Source: Peptococcaceae bacterium
GTDB lineage: Bacteria > Bacillota > UBA994
DNA: 46,343 bases
Reading direction: 5' to 3'
NCBI GenBank assembly: GCA_018334055.1
Contig: JAGXSS010000017.1
Location: 1 to 46,343 of the forward strand
Every line of letters starts with the position of its first letter. Positions within the stretch are counted from its first letter, which is position 1. The notes under the pieces are model-generated. The model made no database searches and was not told where the DNA came from. It was given only the letters and a program-made list of their open reading frames with translations. Below are positions 1-8,677 of this stretch, one piece after another. The position numbers were made by a program, and so were the translations under genes.

Positions 1-848
1 CGCCGCTACAGCCTCCCGGGTAGCGGCGTGACATGGCACGCCGACCCTCCCCCCGTCGCACCCAAAGGACCGCCCCGAGGTCGCCGGCTTTTGTGCCGGC
101 GCTACAACCTCCCGGGTAGCGGCGTGACATGACGCCGACCCTCCCCCGTCGTAACCCAAGGACCGCCCCGAGGTCGCCGGCTTTTGTGCCGGCGCTACAG
201 CCTCCCGGGTAGCGGCGTGACATGGCACGCCGACCCTCCCCCGTCGTAACCCAAGGACCGCCCCGAGGTCGCCGGCTTTTGTGCCGGCGCTACAGCCTCC
301 CGGGTAGCGGCGTGACATGGCACGCCGACCCTCCCCCGTCGTAACCCAAGGACCGCCCCGAGGTCGCCGGCCTTTGTGCCGCCGCTACAGCCTCCCGGGT
401 AGCGGCGTGACATGGCACGCCGACCCTCCCCCCGTCGCACCCAAAGGACCGCCCCGAGGTCGCCGGCTTTTGTGCCGGCGCTACAACCTCCCGGGTAGCG
501 GCGTGACATGACGCCGACCCTCCCCCGTCGTAACCCAAGGACCGCCCCGAGGTCGCCGGCTTTTGTGCCGGCGCTACAGCCTCCCGGGTAGCGGCGTGAC
601 ATGGCACGCCGACCCTCCCCCGTCGTAACCCAAGGACCGCCCCGAGGTCGCCGGCTTTTGTGCCGGCGCTACAACCTCCCGGGTAGCGGGCGTGACATGG
701 CACGCCGACCCTCCCCCCGTCGTAACCCAAGGACCGCCCCGAGGTCGCCGGCTTTTGTGCCGGCGCTACAACCTCCCGGGTAGCGGCGTGACATGGCACG
801 CCGACCCTCCCCCGTCGTAACCCAAGGACCGCCCCGAGGTCGCCGGCC
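1..848. repeat. GC-rich tandem array, ~9 units of 93-96 bp with 4-unit higher-order period
   Basis: The shared word ACATG recurs at 31, 127, 220, 315, 410, 506, 599, 695 and 791, giving unit lengths of 96, 93, 95, 95, 96, 93, 96 and 96 bp. Variants repeat every four units: the CCCCCCGTCGCACCC variant is in units 1 and 5, and the variant that lacks three bases after ACATG is in units 2 and 6, an offset of 379 bp. Each unit contains short inverted repeats: GGCGTG/CACGCC around ACATGG, CGCCGGC/GCCGGCG around TTTTGT, and CGCTAC/GTAGCG. The array is cut by the window start and stops sharply at about 848. The long ORFs through it simply reflect lack of stops in GC-rich repeats. Function unknown. 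Confidence 0.95.
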
Positions 849-1007
849 ATAATTTCAGACCTCATTGGGGATTTTCTCGGCATCGACTTCGCCAAGAAAA
901 GGCTTTTTCTAGGTGAGGTGAAAAATGTTCTAGCAGCCGACAAAACTTCTGCCAAGGCAGTGCTTAAGCAGGAGACTGCCGTCCTCATGCCTAATACATA
1001 CAGATAA
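849..1007 (+). pseudogene. 3' remnant of an unrecognised gene abutting the repeat array
   Basis: From the array edge an open frame of about 52 codons runs to TAA at 1005-1007. It reads like ordinary protein (begins IISDLIGDFLGIDF, ends LMPNTYR) and its base composition is unlike the array. There is no start codon or ribosome binding site; upstream the frame continues into repeat sequence to a TGA at 789. I read it as the C-terminus of a gene whose 5' part was lost or displaced when the array formed. The family is not recognised. It ends 40 bp before the next gene. Confidence 0.5.
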
Positions 1008-1047
1008 CTTCCCCCCTGTCCAGGCTAAGGAACGGAGGCAGACAAAG

Positions 1048-3480
1048 ATGTTTGGATTATTCAATAAGAACAGGGACCCCAAAGCCCCTCGCCTGTCGGC
1101 AAATCGCCATGTCAAATTGCTGAAGCGTAACCAGCGGTGTATCACGGACAAAATCGCCAAGAACATGGCCGGCATTGTCGATGTCACCGAGAACCTCTTA
1201 GAGATGACCGACACCATCGGCCAGTATACGCATGTGCAAATGGCCTCGATTGGGAAGGTCGTCGACGAGATAACAAGTTACTCGGCCTATACCGAAGAAG
1301 TCCTCGCGAATACCGAGACTTCCATGCAGCTCTCTCGCCAAACCATGGGCGTGGTGGCGGAGGGCAACAAGACCGTAGACAAATCCATCCAAGCCATGCG
1401 TGACATTCAGTCGGCCGTAACCGAGGCTCGCGAAGTGGCGAATGTGCTGTCCGATAGGGCTACGGCCATCAACAGCATGCTCGAGGTCATCAAGGACATC
1501 GCCGACACCACCCGCCTGCTCTCCTTAAACGCGGCCATTGAAGCGGCGCGGGCGGGCGAAGCTGGTCGCGGTTTTGCCGTAGTCGCCAAAGAAGTCAAAC
1601 GTCTTTCGGAGCGCAGCGTCGACTCAGTCAATGACATCTACAAGACCATCCAGCAGATTACCGCCAGCATTGACAAAACCCTGAAGGCCCTCTCCCTCAT
1701 CCTAGATCGAGTCGGCGTCGGCACTCTGGCCGCCACCGACACCACCAAGGCCTTTCAGGCGGTTCTCCACTCGGTGGAGAGTACCAACCGCGCTTTCCAG
1801 GAGATTAGCGGTGCGGTGTCCACACAGACGGCTAGCTTGGAGAAAATTGTGGCGTCTACGGAAGATATGAGCACTACATTTGATAAGCTTCTTTCCGTTG
1901 TCGAGACAACGGCTGTCTATGCCCACTTCACTAAGAATACGGTGGTAGCCATGGACCATTCCTCGTCAGAATTAGCCGATATCACTGCCAAGTTGCTTGC
2001 CGAAGTTCCCCACCCCGAAGAAGTAACCGCCCTGACCATCAATATTCCTTACGAGCCTTCAACCTTTGACCCCCACCTGACCTCCGAGTTTTACGGTGCG
2101 CAGATGCTGTCTAATGTGCATCTGGGGTTACTGGGTAGCGATGACCAGGAGCGTATCACCCCTGGACTCGCCAGCAAGTGGTATTTTGAGCATGAAAAAC
2201 TCACCTGGACCTTTTATTTGCGCAAGGGCGCCAAGTTTACCAACGGCAGGGAAATTACGGCCGATGATGTCAAGTTCTCTCTCGAACGCTTGGCCGACCC
2301 CAAACTTGAATCTCCGGTGGGCTGGGCGCTGGATTGTGTGCATGGCGTCAAGGAGTTTCAAAAAGGACAGGCAGTTGACGTCGCCGGCCTTAAGGTTATC
2401 GACCGCTACACCTTGGCCATCAAGCTACATACTCCTTATGGCGGTTTCTTAACCGACCTTGGACAATTCTTCTCTGGGGTCATCGCCAAAGAGGAACTCG
2501 CCAAGGGCAAGATCATCGGGTGCGGCCCTTACGCCATTGTGGAGCAAACTAAGGAACAATGTGTGCTGGAGGCCTTTGCCGGTTACAGCAAGGGAGAACC
2601 ATTTGTGAAGAAGATCATCTTCAAATACGGCGAAACCGGGTTGGCTGAGGCGTTTAAACGGGGGGACTACGACCTGCTCTGGCATGAGACCTCGAAGGTG
2701 CAGAGTGAACTAAAAGGCCGTCCGCGGACGACCTCCATCACCGAGAGCATTATGGGCTACTACTACATTGGCTTCAACCTCAAATCAAGCCACCTTTTAG
2801 TACAAAACAGGGAGTGTCGGCGCGCTTTGGCCATGGCCATGAACAAAGAGCGCATCGTCACTAACCTGCTAGGAGGCATGGCCAGCGTCGCCAAGGGACC
2901 AATTCCGCCATCCCTCATCCCAAACCACAATTTAACGGGCCTAGATTACAACCCTAAGCTGGCCCGAGAAATCATCGACCGTCAGGGCATACGCAACCTA
3001 AAACTCCGCATGTTGTTGCGTTCCGATGCCAGTGGCGCTCTCTTTAACCCCATCGCCGAATACATCATGGAAGACCTGCGCGCCATTGGCATTGAGTTTT
3101 CCACCGAATCCGTAACGCGGCCGGAGTACACCAGACCGGAAAGCATTCAAAGGTGCGATATTTTCCTATCCCGCTGGGTTGCCGACACCCCCGACCCCGA
3201 CAACTTAGTTACTCCTTTCTTTCATTCCAAGAATTCTCTAAACTACTTTACCTACCACAACGCCGAAGTCGACCGCAAGTTAGACGTGGTGAAGACCACC
3301 ATCAACCCCAAGAAGCGATATGAAATTTTTGGTGAAGTGCAGCACCTTGTCTACAACGACGCCCCGGCCGTCTTTCTCTACCACCAGTCCATTGGCGCAA
3401 CCTTTGGCGACACCATCAAGAACGTGCGCATCAGCCCCAAGGGTATCTTAAAATGTGAGGATATTTTGATAGTCGGCTGA
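1048..3480 (+). CDS. Soluble chemoreceptor signalling domain fused to family-5 solute-binding domain
   Basis: 810 aa. Residues ~1-320 form a helical methyl-accepting chemotaxis signalling domain with the conserved hairpin tip at ~150-190 ([20 protein letters not shown], then a [13 protein letters not shown] segment), the part that normally contacts CheW and CheA. Residues ~325-810 match the SBP_bac_5 fold of oligopeptide and nickel binding proteins (STFDPHL near the start, [32 protein letters not shown]). No signal peptide or membrane helix is visible, so both halves should be cytoplasmic, unusual because SBP_bac_5 proteins normally act outside the membrane. ATG has a GGAGG about 9 bases upstream. 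Likely a cytoplasmic ligand sensor feeding the chemotaxis array; ligand unknown. No che gene is in the window. Domain calls are secure, function inferred. Confidence 0.88.
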   Translation: MFGLFNKNRDPKAPRLSANRHVKLLKRNQRCITDKIAKNMAGIVDVTENLLEMTDTIGQYTHVQMASIGKVVDEITSYSAYTEEVLANTETSMQLSRQTMGVVAEGNKTVDKSIQAMRDIQSAVTEAREVANVLSDRATAINSMLEVIKDIADTTRLLSLNAAIEAARAGEAGRGFAVVAKEVKRLSERSVDSVNDIYKTIQQITASIDKTLKALSLILDRVGVGTLAATDTTKAFQAVLHSVESTNRAFQEISGAVSTQTASLEKIVASTEDMSTTFDKLLSVVETTAVYAHFTKNTVVAMDHSSSELADITAKLLAEVPHPEEVTALTINIPYEPSTFDPHLTSEFYGAQMLSNVHLGLLGSDDQERITPGLASKWYFEHEKLTWTFYLRKGAKFTNGREITADDVKFSLERLADPKLESPVGWALDCVHGVKEFQKGQAVDVAGLKVIDRYTLAIKLHTPYGGFLTDLGQFFSGVIAKEELAKGKIIGCGPYAIVEQTKEQCVLEAFAGYSKGEPFVKKIIFKYGETGLAEAFKRGDYDLLWHETSKVQSELKGRPRTTSITESIMGYYYIGFNLKSSHLLVQNRECRRALAMAMNKERIVTNLLGGMASVAKGPIPPSLIPNHNLTGLDYNPKLAREIIDRQGIRNLKLRMLLRSDASGALFNPIAEYIMEDLRAIGIEFSTESVTRPEYTRPESIQRCDIFLSRWVADTPDPDNLVTPFFHSKNSLNYFTYHNAEVDRKLDVVKTTINPKKRYEIFGEVQHLVYNDAPAVFLYHQSIGATFGDTIKNVRISPKGILKCEDILIVG

Positions 3481-3484
3481 GTTG

Positions 3485-3517
3485 ACCGTCTTAGCCGTCT
3501 TAGCCGTCTTAGCCGTC
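3485..3517. repeat. Short tandem repeat of a 9-mer between convergent genes
   Basis: Three exact copies of TTAGCCGTC (3491-3499, 3500-3508, 3509-3517), preceded by a partial copy, fill most of the 39 bp between the stop codons of the two convergent genes. No inverted repeat or T-run is evident, so it is not an obvious terminator. Confidence 0.85.
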
Positions 3518-3519
3518 CC

Positions 3520-4827
3520 CTAGTAACCGAGCTTCGCGGCTTCCCTCTCAAGTTCTTCACGAAAAACAGGGTGGGCTATGGCGATGAGACGCCTGGCCCG
3601 CTCTTTTATGTCCGTCCCCCGCAAGGTAGCTCCCCCATGCTCGGTGACGACATAGTCGACGTCGTTACGCGAAAGGGAGACGATTGCCCCACTCTTGAGG
3701 ACGGGCACAATCTTCGATATCTCCTCTCTTTCCCCGGTAAGTTGGTTCATGACCATAGCTGTGGAGTACAGCGCGATGAAGGAGCGGCCGTTTTTGGCCC
3801 GCTGTGCCCCCACCGCCGTATCTGCCTGCCCCCCGGTGCCGCTATACTGCACCGGCCCTATGGATTCAGAACAGCACTGCCCGGTGAGATCCACCTCTAA
3901 GGTGGTGTTTATCGACACTTGATTATCGTTGCAACCGATAACGGCCGGGTCATTGACATAGCTGCCCGCTAGCACGAGCACCGCCGGATTGTCGTCGATA
4001 AAACTGTAAAGCTCTCTGGTGCCCAGGGCAAAGCAACAGACCATTTTCCCAGGGTGTAGGTTCTTGCGCTTATTGGTTATAATTCCGGCCTTAGCTAGCT
4101 TCATCAGACCTGTCGTCAACATTTCAGTGTGGACGCCAAGGTCTTTTTTGTGCCTCAAGGACTCCGCTACGGCATTTGGTATCCCGCCGATACCAAGTTG
4201 TATGCAGTCTCCATCACGCACCATCTCCGCAATATAACCACCAATGGCCATGTCCTTCGCATTAGGTGCGGCATCAGGTAACTCCGGAACAGGGTAGTCT
4301 GCGTGTATGAGGTAGTCGATGTCCGTCAGGTGAACTTCCACATCACCAAAGGTGCGCGGAAAATTAGGGTTCACTTCGATAATTACTGTGCCGGCAGCCT
4401 CAAGCATGTGTTTCTCATAGACATTACTTAGGGAAAGCGAGACGTACCCATGCCTATCCGGCAGCGTTCCCGCACCAATATAAATATCCGGCCTAACATG
4501 TGCCAAGCGCTTACGCCCCGCCAGGTGCAGGTGGTTGGGGATGAAGGAAATATGGCCCTCTGGGTACATTCTTCGCATGGCACTGGTAAAGAACCAGCCG
4601 GCCATACGGAAGGAATTGCTGTATTCTGGGTTCATATAGTATTCTGCCGGCAACATCGGCAGGCAGGTGGTAACGGTGACGCCTTGCACTTGCTTGGCGA
4701 TACTGTGCAACTCGCCCAAAAATGCCCGCGGCTCTGCCGCAGCCAAGCCCGTGACAATATGATAATGCGAACGCACCAAAGACAATGCCTCGGGCACACT
4801 GACAACCTTCGCGGGATTTATACGCAT
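3520..4827 (-). CDS. Acetyl-CoA hydrolase/transferase family CoA-transferase (4-hydroxybutyrate CoA-transferase-like)
   Basis: About 435 aa, normal for this family, whose members move CoA between acetyl-CoA and short carboxylic acids through a glutamyl-CoA intermediate. Visible signatures are GIGGIPNAV, the GVHTEML segment holding the likely catalytic Glu (~235, near Glu238 of the clostridial 4-hydroxybutyrate enzyme) and the C-terminal GTGGQADTAVGA motif. ATG at 4827 is preferred to GTG at 4833 because GGGGGG then sits 9 bases upstream. It is last in the minus-strand block after the alpha/beta hydrolase, which suggests activation or release of an imported organic acid. The substrate cannot be told; butyrate, propionate or 4-hydroxybutyrate are all possible. 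Confidence 0.85.
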   Translation of the reverse strand: MRINPAKVVSVPEALSLVRSHYHIVTGLAAAEPRAFLGELHSIAKQVQGVTVTTCLPMLPAEYYMNPEYSNSFRMAGWFFTSAMRRMYPEGHISFIPNHLHLAGRKRLAHVRPDIYIGAGTLPDRHGYVSLSLSNVYEKHMLEAAGTVIIEVNPNFPRTFGDVEVHLTDIDYLIHADYPVPELPDAAPNAKDMAIGGYIAEMVRDGDCIQLGIGGIPNAVAESLRHKKDLGVHTEMLTTGLMKLAKAGIITNKRKNLHPGKMVCCFALGTRELYSFIDDNPAVLVLAGSYVNDPAVIGCNDNQVSINTTLEVDLTGQCCSESIGPVQYSGTGGQADTAVGAQRAKNGRSFIALYSTAMVMNQLTGEREEISKIVPVLKSGAIVSLSRNDVDYVVTEHGGATLRGTDIKERARRLIAIAHPVFREELEREAAKLGY

Positions 4828-4849
4828 GGTCACTAACCCCCCTGTTCAT

Positions 4850-5746
4850 CTAGGCCAAGTATGACCGCAAAACATTCATTAGTTCGACCGGATTGTCAGT
4901 TAAGGGTGAGTGCCCACAACCCTCTAAGACATGTAGTGTGGCCTGCTCTCCTAGCAACTCGGCAGTGTCCTCGCTTTCTGCTAGAGGGATAACTAGGTCA
5001 TGTCGTCCATGTAGCACCAATACCGGCGATGCTACTAACCGCAACCGACCACTGCCGGCCGCTACGCCGTTGTGCTCCTCCGTCATGTTAAAAACCACTA
5101 GGGCATAATCCACATCTACCAAGTTCCGCTGCTTAAGCATCGCCGTGAGGTAGTGTTCATAACGCTCCGGCTCTGGTTGAGTGCGATTGTAGATGAGCGC
5201 GTTCCATACAGCGCGCAGAAAAGCCCTATTGTGCGTGGCATAAGCACTTAGTATGGGCACAACCTTCACCGGGTCAGAGGCCACCTCCTCCCGCGTCCTG
5301 AGGCGCTCGGAAAGAATGGGTTGCCCGAGGGCATCTATGGCATACATGGGGTAGCCCTTGACGCCTACAGAATTAATGAGCACGACTTTGGCCACGGCCT
5401 GTGGACAAAGGGCGGCCAGTTCTAGGGCCACCCCACCCCCCGTTGACCACCCCACGACATGGTAGCTGGTTAAACCGAGAAGCTCGGCGAACTGGGCGAC
5501 ATCTTCGGCAAAATCAACCAAACCCTTGATGGGGCGAAAATAGCTCGACTCCCCAAAACCGCGCAAATCAAGGGCATAGAGCTTATACCCGTCTGCCAAC
5601 TGCTCGAGCAAGACATCAAAATGCATGGAAGAGCTCATGTTGCCGTGCAGAAGTAGCACGACTTTATCTCCCACCCCTGCTTCGCGATAAGCCAATACCT
5701 CCCCATTTGGCAAATGGGCCCATTTCACGGCCAATTCTTTTAGCAT
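4850..5746 (-). CDS. Alpha/beta-fold hydrolase
   Basis: About 298 aa with a complete serine hydrolase set: oxyanion region LLLHGNMSSS, nucleophile elbow GWSTGGG (Ser ~101), acid in HGRHDLVIP and His in GCGHSPLTDNP. Lipases, thioesterases, esterases and C-C hydrolases share this pattern, so the substrate is open. A Ser nucleophile rules out the Asp-dependent haloalkane dehalogenase/OleB subgroup. ATG at 5746 has GGAGGGG about 10 bases upstream and overlaps the stop of the condensing enzyme gene by 7 bases, implying translational coupling. An upstream in-frame ATG at 5767 is the alternative. Its neighbours suggest it hydrolyses an acyl thioester or ester formed by the condensing enzyme, an inference only. 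Confidence 0.85.
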   Translation of the reverse strand: MLKELAVKWAHLPNGEVLAYREAGVGDKVVLLLHGNMSSSMHFDVLLEQLADGYKLYALDLRGFGESSYFRPIKGLVDFAEDVAQFAELLGLTSYHVVGWSTGGGVALELAALCPQAVAKVVLINSVGVKGYPMYAIDALGQPILSERLRTREEVASDPVKVVPILSAYATHNRAFLRAVWNALIYNRTQPEPERYEHYLTAMLKQRNLVDVDYALVVFNMTEEHNGVAAGSGRLRLVASPVLVLHGRHDLVIPLAESEDTAELLGEQATLHVLEGCGHSPLTDNPVELMNVLRSYLA

Positions 5747-6747
5747 AAGGGCTGTCCCCTCCCCCATTGTAATATGGTAGCCCCCCAAGTAAACCCCGTG
5801 CCCGCACCAAGCAAGGCGACGATATCGCCGTCGTGCAGCAAACCCCTCTTTGTTGCCTCACCTAAGGCCAAGATGGGGTCAGCTGCCTGGACATGGCCAT
5901 AATTCTCAAGATAAAAGCTTTGTTCTTCTTTGAGCCCTAACCTCTGTAATAATTCGCGGTGCACCGACCTTTTGACATGGATTGGCGCTAAGAAGTTCAG
6001 ATCAGAGAGATGTTTGCCACTTTTATCTAAGGCCGTCTCCACAACCTGGATAAAATTACCGATGCTGACGGGGTCTAGACCCTCCTTCATGGTCTGTCCA
6101 TCGAGGAGATCGATTCTGCATTCGCCGGTTGCGCCCACGACACCTCGGATATGCTCGCTAAATTGTCCCATGGTGATATGGTGGGACTCAAGAATAATGT
6201 TGTGCTGAAGTCCCTTTTGTAAGAGCGCTGCGGCGGCACCATCGCCAAAATCGTACATAAACCGCACCCGTGGATTGGCATAGTCAATTAAGGAGGATTC
6301 CTTGGTCGCCCCTACCAATAGAACATTGTTTATGGTCCTGTCGGTCTGCATAAGTGCTTTGGCAAATTTGAGGGCCATGGTAAAACTAGTACATAAGGAC
6401 ATAATCTCGGTGGCAAAGGCCCTCACCGCGCCTATTTCATGCTGTATTTTACAGGCGCAGGACCAGACTGGATAGTCCTTGTACCCACTGCCGAAGTAGA
6501 TGACCGCATCGACCTCGGCAGGGTCAAACTGCCCTAGAGCGCGTCGCGCTGCCTGAACGGCCATGTGCGAAACGTGTTCATCGGGAGAAGCAATGTGTTT
6601 TTTTAGCACGCCTAATTTTTGCTCCACCGTCTCTACCGTAAGACCCGATTTTCTGGCGATATCGGCACTCGTCTCTACTGCCGATGGCAGATAGACACCA
6701 AGGCTCGCGATGCCAACCCAGTCTTTCTTCCTTCGATCCATGGACAT
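5740..6747 (-). CDS. 3-oxoacyl-ACP synthase III (FabH/KASIII)-like condensing enzyme
   Basis: 335 aa from ATG 6747, preceded by AAGGGAG; GTG 6771, overlapping the livM stop, is less likely. The thiolase-fold Cys-His-Asn triad is complete: Cys119 in MSLCTSFTMAL, His257 in LAPIHVKRS, Asn282 in ENYGHVQAADP, spaced as in FabH (112/244/274), and GAGTGFTWGA closes the C-terminus. Such enzymes condense or transfer acyl groups from CoA or ACP substrates. No acyl carrier protein or other fatty acid synthesis gene is nearby, and it lies between an organic-acid-type importer and a CoA-transferase, so a dedicated catabolic or secondary role is likelier than housekeeping FabH. Family call is firm, substrate unknown. 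Confidence 0.85.
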   Translation of the reverse strand: MSMDRRKKDWVGIASLGVYLPSAVETSADIARKSGLTVETVEQKLGVLKKHIASPDEHVSHMAVQAARRALGQFDPAEVDAVIYFGSGYKDYPVWSCACKIQHEIGAVRAFATEIMSLCTSFTMALKFAKALMQTDRTINNVLLVGATKESSLIDYANPRVRFMYDFGDGAAAALLQKGLQHNIILESHHITMGQFSEHIRGVVGATGECRIDLLDGQTMKEGLDPVSIGNFIQVVETALDKSGKHLSDLNFLAPIHVKRSVHRELLQRLGLKEEQSFYLENYGHVQAADPILALGEATKRGLLHDGDIVALLGAGTGFTWGATILQWGRGQPLC

Positions 6748-6767
6748 GCCACTCCCTTGCACTTCGC

Positions 6768-7790
6768 TCACCTAGGTTTCACTGGCTTCAGCCAATGAGA
6801 AATTAAACGTTGATACAGTCCGACAATTCCCGTCGGCATAAATAGGACCACGAAAACGTAAATGGCGCCGAAAAACAACAACCAGCGCTCAAAGATCAGG
6901 TGCACGCCGCGCAAGCCCAGGAGGGTGTGTTGGGCCAGTTGCACAAATGCCGTACCCACTATAGCCCCATACAGGGTCCCCGTACCGCCGACGATAGTAA
7001 CCAGTAGGGCGTTCAAGGTCTGTTGCACGGTCAAGAGTTCTGTGTTGGCAAAGCGGCTGGTCAGAGCAAACATCACTCCAGACCACCCACAAACCACACC
7101 GGCAACCTGCAGGGCCACTAGTTTATAGCTCGCCGTGTTGTAGCCTAAGAAAATGGCACGTTGCTCATTCTCTCTGATTGCTAAAAGGACTCTCCCAGTG
7201 GGAGACATAATAAACTGCCGCAAGGCCAACATCATGATGACCATAAAGGCCAGGGCGTAGTAGTATAACGCGACTCGATCGCGGAACATCATCGGTATGG
7301 GGAAGGTGAGGCCGTCCGCGCCATGGGTTACGGCGCGCCAACTCTCGGCAATCTGACGCACGATTTCTCCTAAAGCCAGGGTTATCATAGCGCAGGCGAC
7401 GACGTTCCCCCTACGAAAAGCAATTTTGCCCATCAGCAGAGCTGCCAGCATCGCATACGCAGTCGTTCCCAGTACGGCTAAACCGAGCATGGTCGGGCTC
7501 GTGCCGTAATTAGCGAACACGATGCCCGCGATGTAAGTCCCCCCACCAAAAAACAAGGCATGCCCCAAGTTGATGATTCCTGCATAGCCGCGCAAAAGAT
7601 CATAACTCATACCAAAAACCGCTAGAACGAAAATGCGCGTGAAAAGACCTACCAGCACCAGGCCCGTGAGCTGCGGTAGCAGTAGCAGCATGATACCCAA
7701 CAGCCCTATAGCCAAAAAATGGAATCGTGGCAGAAAAGTATCCCGTCGTACTAGGTCGTACAATCTACTCTGTAGCGATGCCAACATCAT
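6768..7790 (-). CDS. livM: Branched-chain amino acid-type ABC transporter permease LivM
   Basis: About 340 aa of hydrophobic segments with the family signature DLLRGYAGIINLGHALFFGG and a C-terminal GTLYGAIVGTAFVQL loop. With LivH it forms the membrane channel of an importer for branched-chain amino acids, amides or aromatic/aliphatic acids. The longest frame begins at 7886 inside livH; ATG 7790 is chosen because GGAGGG precedes it and it overlaps the livH stop as ATGA. Part of livK-G-F-H-M. The true substrate depends on LivK; the downstream CoA-related enzymes point to an organic acid rather than leucine. Confidence 0.92.
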   Translation of the reverse strand: MMLASLQSRLYDLVRRDTFLPRFHFLAIGLLGIMLLLLPQLTGLVLVGLFTRIFVLAVFGMSYDLLRGYAGIINLGHALFFGGGTYIAGIVFANYGTSPTMLGLAVLGTTAYAMLAALLMGKIAFRRGNVVACAMITLALGEIVRQIAESWRAVTHGADGLTFPIPMMFRDRVALYYYALAFMVIMMLALRQFIMSPTGRVLLAIRENEQRAIFLGYNTASYKLVALQVAGVVCGWSGVMFALTSRFANTELLTVQQTLNALLVTIVGGTGTLYGAIVGTAFVQLAQHTLLGLRGVHLIFERWLLFFGAIYVFVVLFMPTGIVGLYQRLISHWLKPVKPR

Positions 7791-8650
7791 TTGCCCTCCA
7801 AACCAAACAGGCCCGCCGGCTTCCACACTAAGACCACAGCCATGAGTAGCACGTTGGCGACTACGGCCGCGGGTGGGAAGAACCAAGCCACAAAGGTTCC
7901 CATGAGACCTAGTAGTAGGCTGCCTGCGGCCGTGCCTATAAAGCTACCCATGCCGCCAACCACCACGACAATAAACGCCAGTATTTGGTTTTCCATGCCC
8001 ATGCCTGACCAGACACTGCCTACCAGCGGCACATAGAGTGCACCTCCCAAAGCGGCCAAGGCGGCCCCCCCGGCAAACACCAAGGTGAAATACCTTGAAA
8101 TATCAATGCCGAGCGCCTGTACCATCTCCGGCGACTGCACCCCGGCGCGCATAACCATGCCGATGCGCGTCCGATTGATGAGCGCATGGATGCCTATGGC
8201 TACTAAAACCCCGATGATAATGAGGAAGATGCGGTACTCGGCAATACGCACTCCACCTACAGCCACCATGCCGTCAAGCACCGCAGGTCGCAATGCCGGG
8301 AGCGGTGTCGCCCCCCATAGCAACCTCGCCAGGTCCGTAAAGACAATCATCAAGCCGAGGGTGATAAGAATTTGCGCTGTCACCTTGCCATAGGCCGGGC
8401 GAACAAAGAGGCGCTCAAACACCAAACCCATCAGTGCCCCCACTGCCACTGCCCCCAATGCTCCAAGCCAAAAACTACCCGTGCGAGCCATAATCCACAC
8501 ACTGGTGTAGCCCCCCCAAAGAAACATGGTGCCATGGGCAAAGTTCAACACTCCCATCATACCAAGTATGATGGAGAGACCTGCCGCCATGAGAAAGATG
8601 AGCGAAGCGTCTGCCAAACCATTGACGAGTAAGATTAAAAATGTGTCCAC
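7787..8650 (-). CDS. livH: Branched-chain amino acid-type ABC transporter permease LivH
   Basis: 287 aa, the usual LivH length, with about eight hydrophobic helices and the motifs GLSIILGMMGVLNFAHGTMF near the N-terminus and VVVVGGMGSFIGTAAGSLLLG near the C-terminus, both diagnostic of the inner-membrane LivH component. It starts at GTG 8650 with GGGGGCG about 9 bases upstream. It shares an ATGA stop-start overlap with livM and is 27 bp from livF, so the permease genes are one transcript with the ATPases. Confidence 0.93.
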   Translation of the reverse strand: MDTFLILLVNGLADASLIFLMAAGLSIILGMMGVLNFAHGTMFLWGGYTSVWIMARTGSFWLGALGAVAVGALMGLVFERLFVRPAYGKVTAQILITLGLMIVFTDLARLLWGATPLPALRPAVLDGMVAVGGVRIAEYRIFLIIIGVLVAIGIHALINRTRIGMVMRAGVQSPEMVQALGIDISRYFTLVFAGGAALAALGGALYVPLVGSVWSGMGMENQILAFIVVVVGGMGSFIGTAAGSLLLGLMGTFVAWFFPPAAVVANVLLMAVVLVWKPAGLFGLEGK

Positions 8651-8677
8651 CGCTTATCGCCCCCTTAACAGCGCATG

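Noticed and set aside
1-848. CRISPR array
   Set aside because: The whole 93-96 bp unit is repeated with only small changes; there is no constant repeat with unique spacers and no cas gene.
195-988. Long ORFs through the tandem array on both strands
   Set aside because: They repeat the same peptide, shift frame between 95- and 96-bp units, lack ribosome binding sites and arise from absence of stops in GC-rich repeats.
4850-6747. OleA-OleB long-chain olefin synthesis pair
   Set aside because: The alpha/beta hydrolase has a Ser nucleophile (GWSTG) instead of the Asp of OleB, and oleC and oleD are absent.
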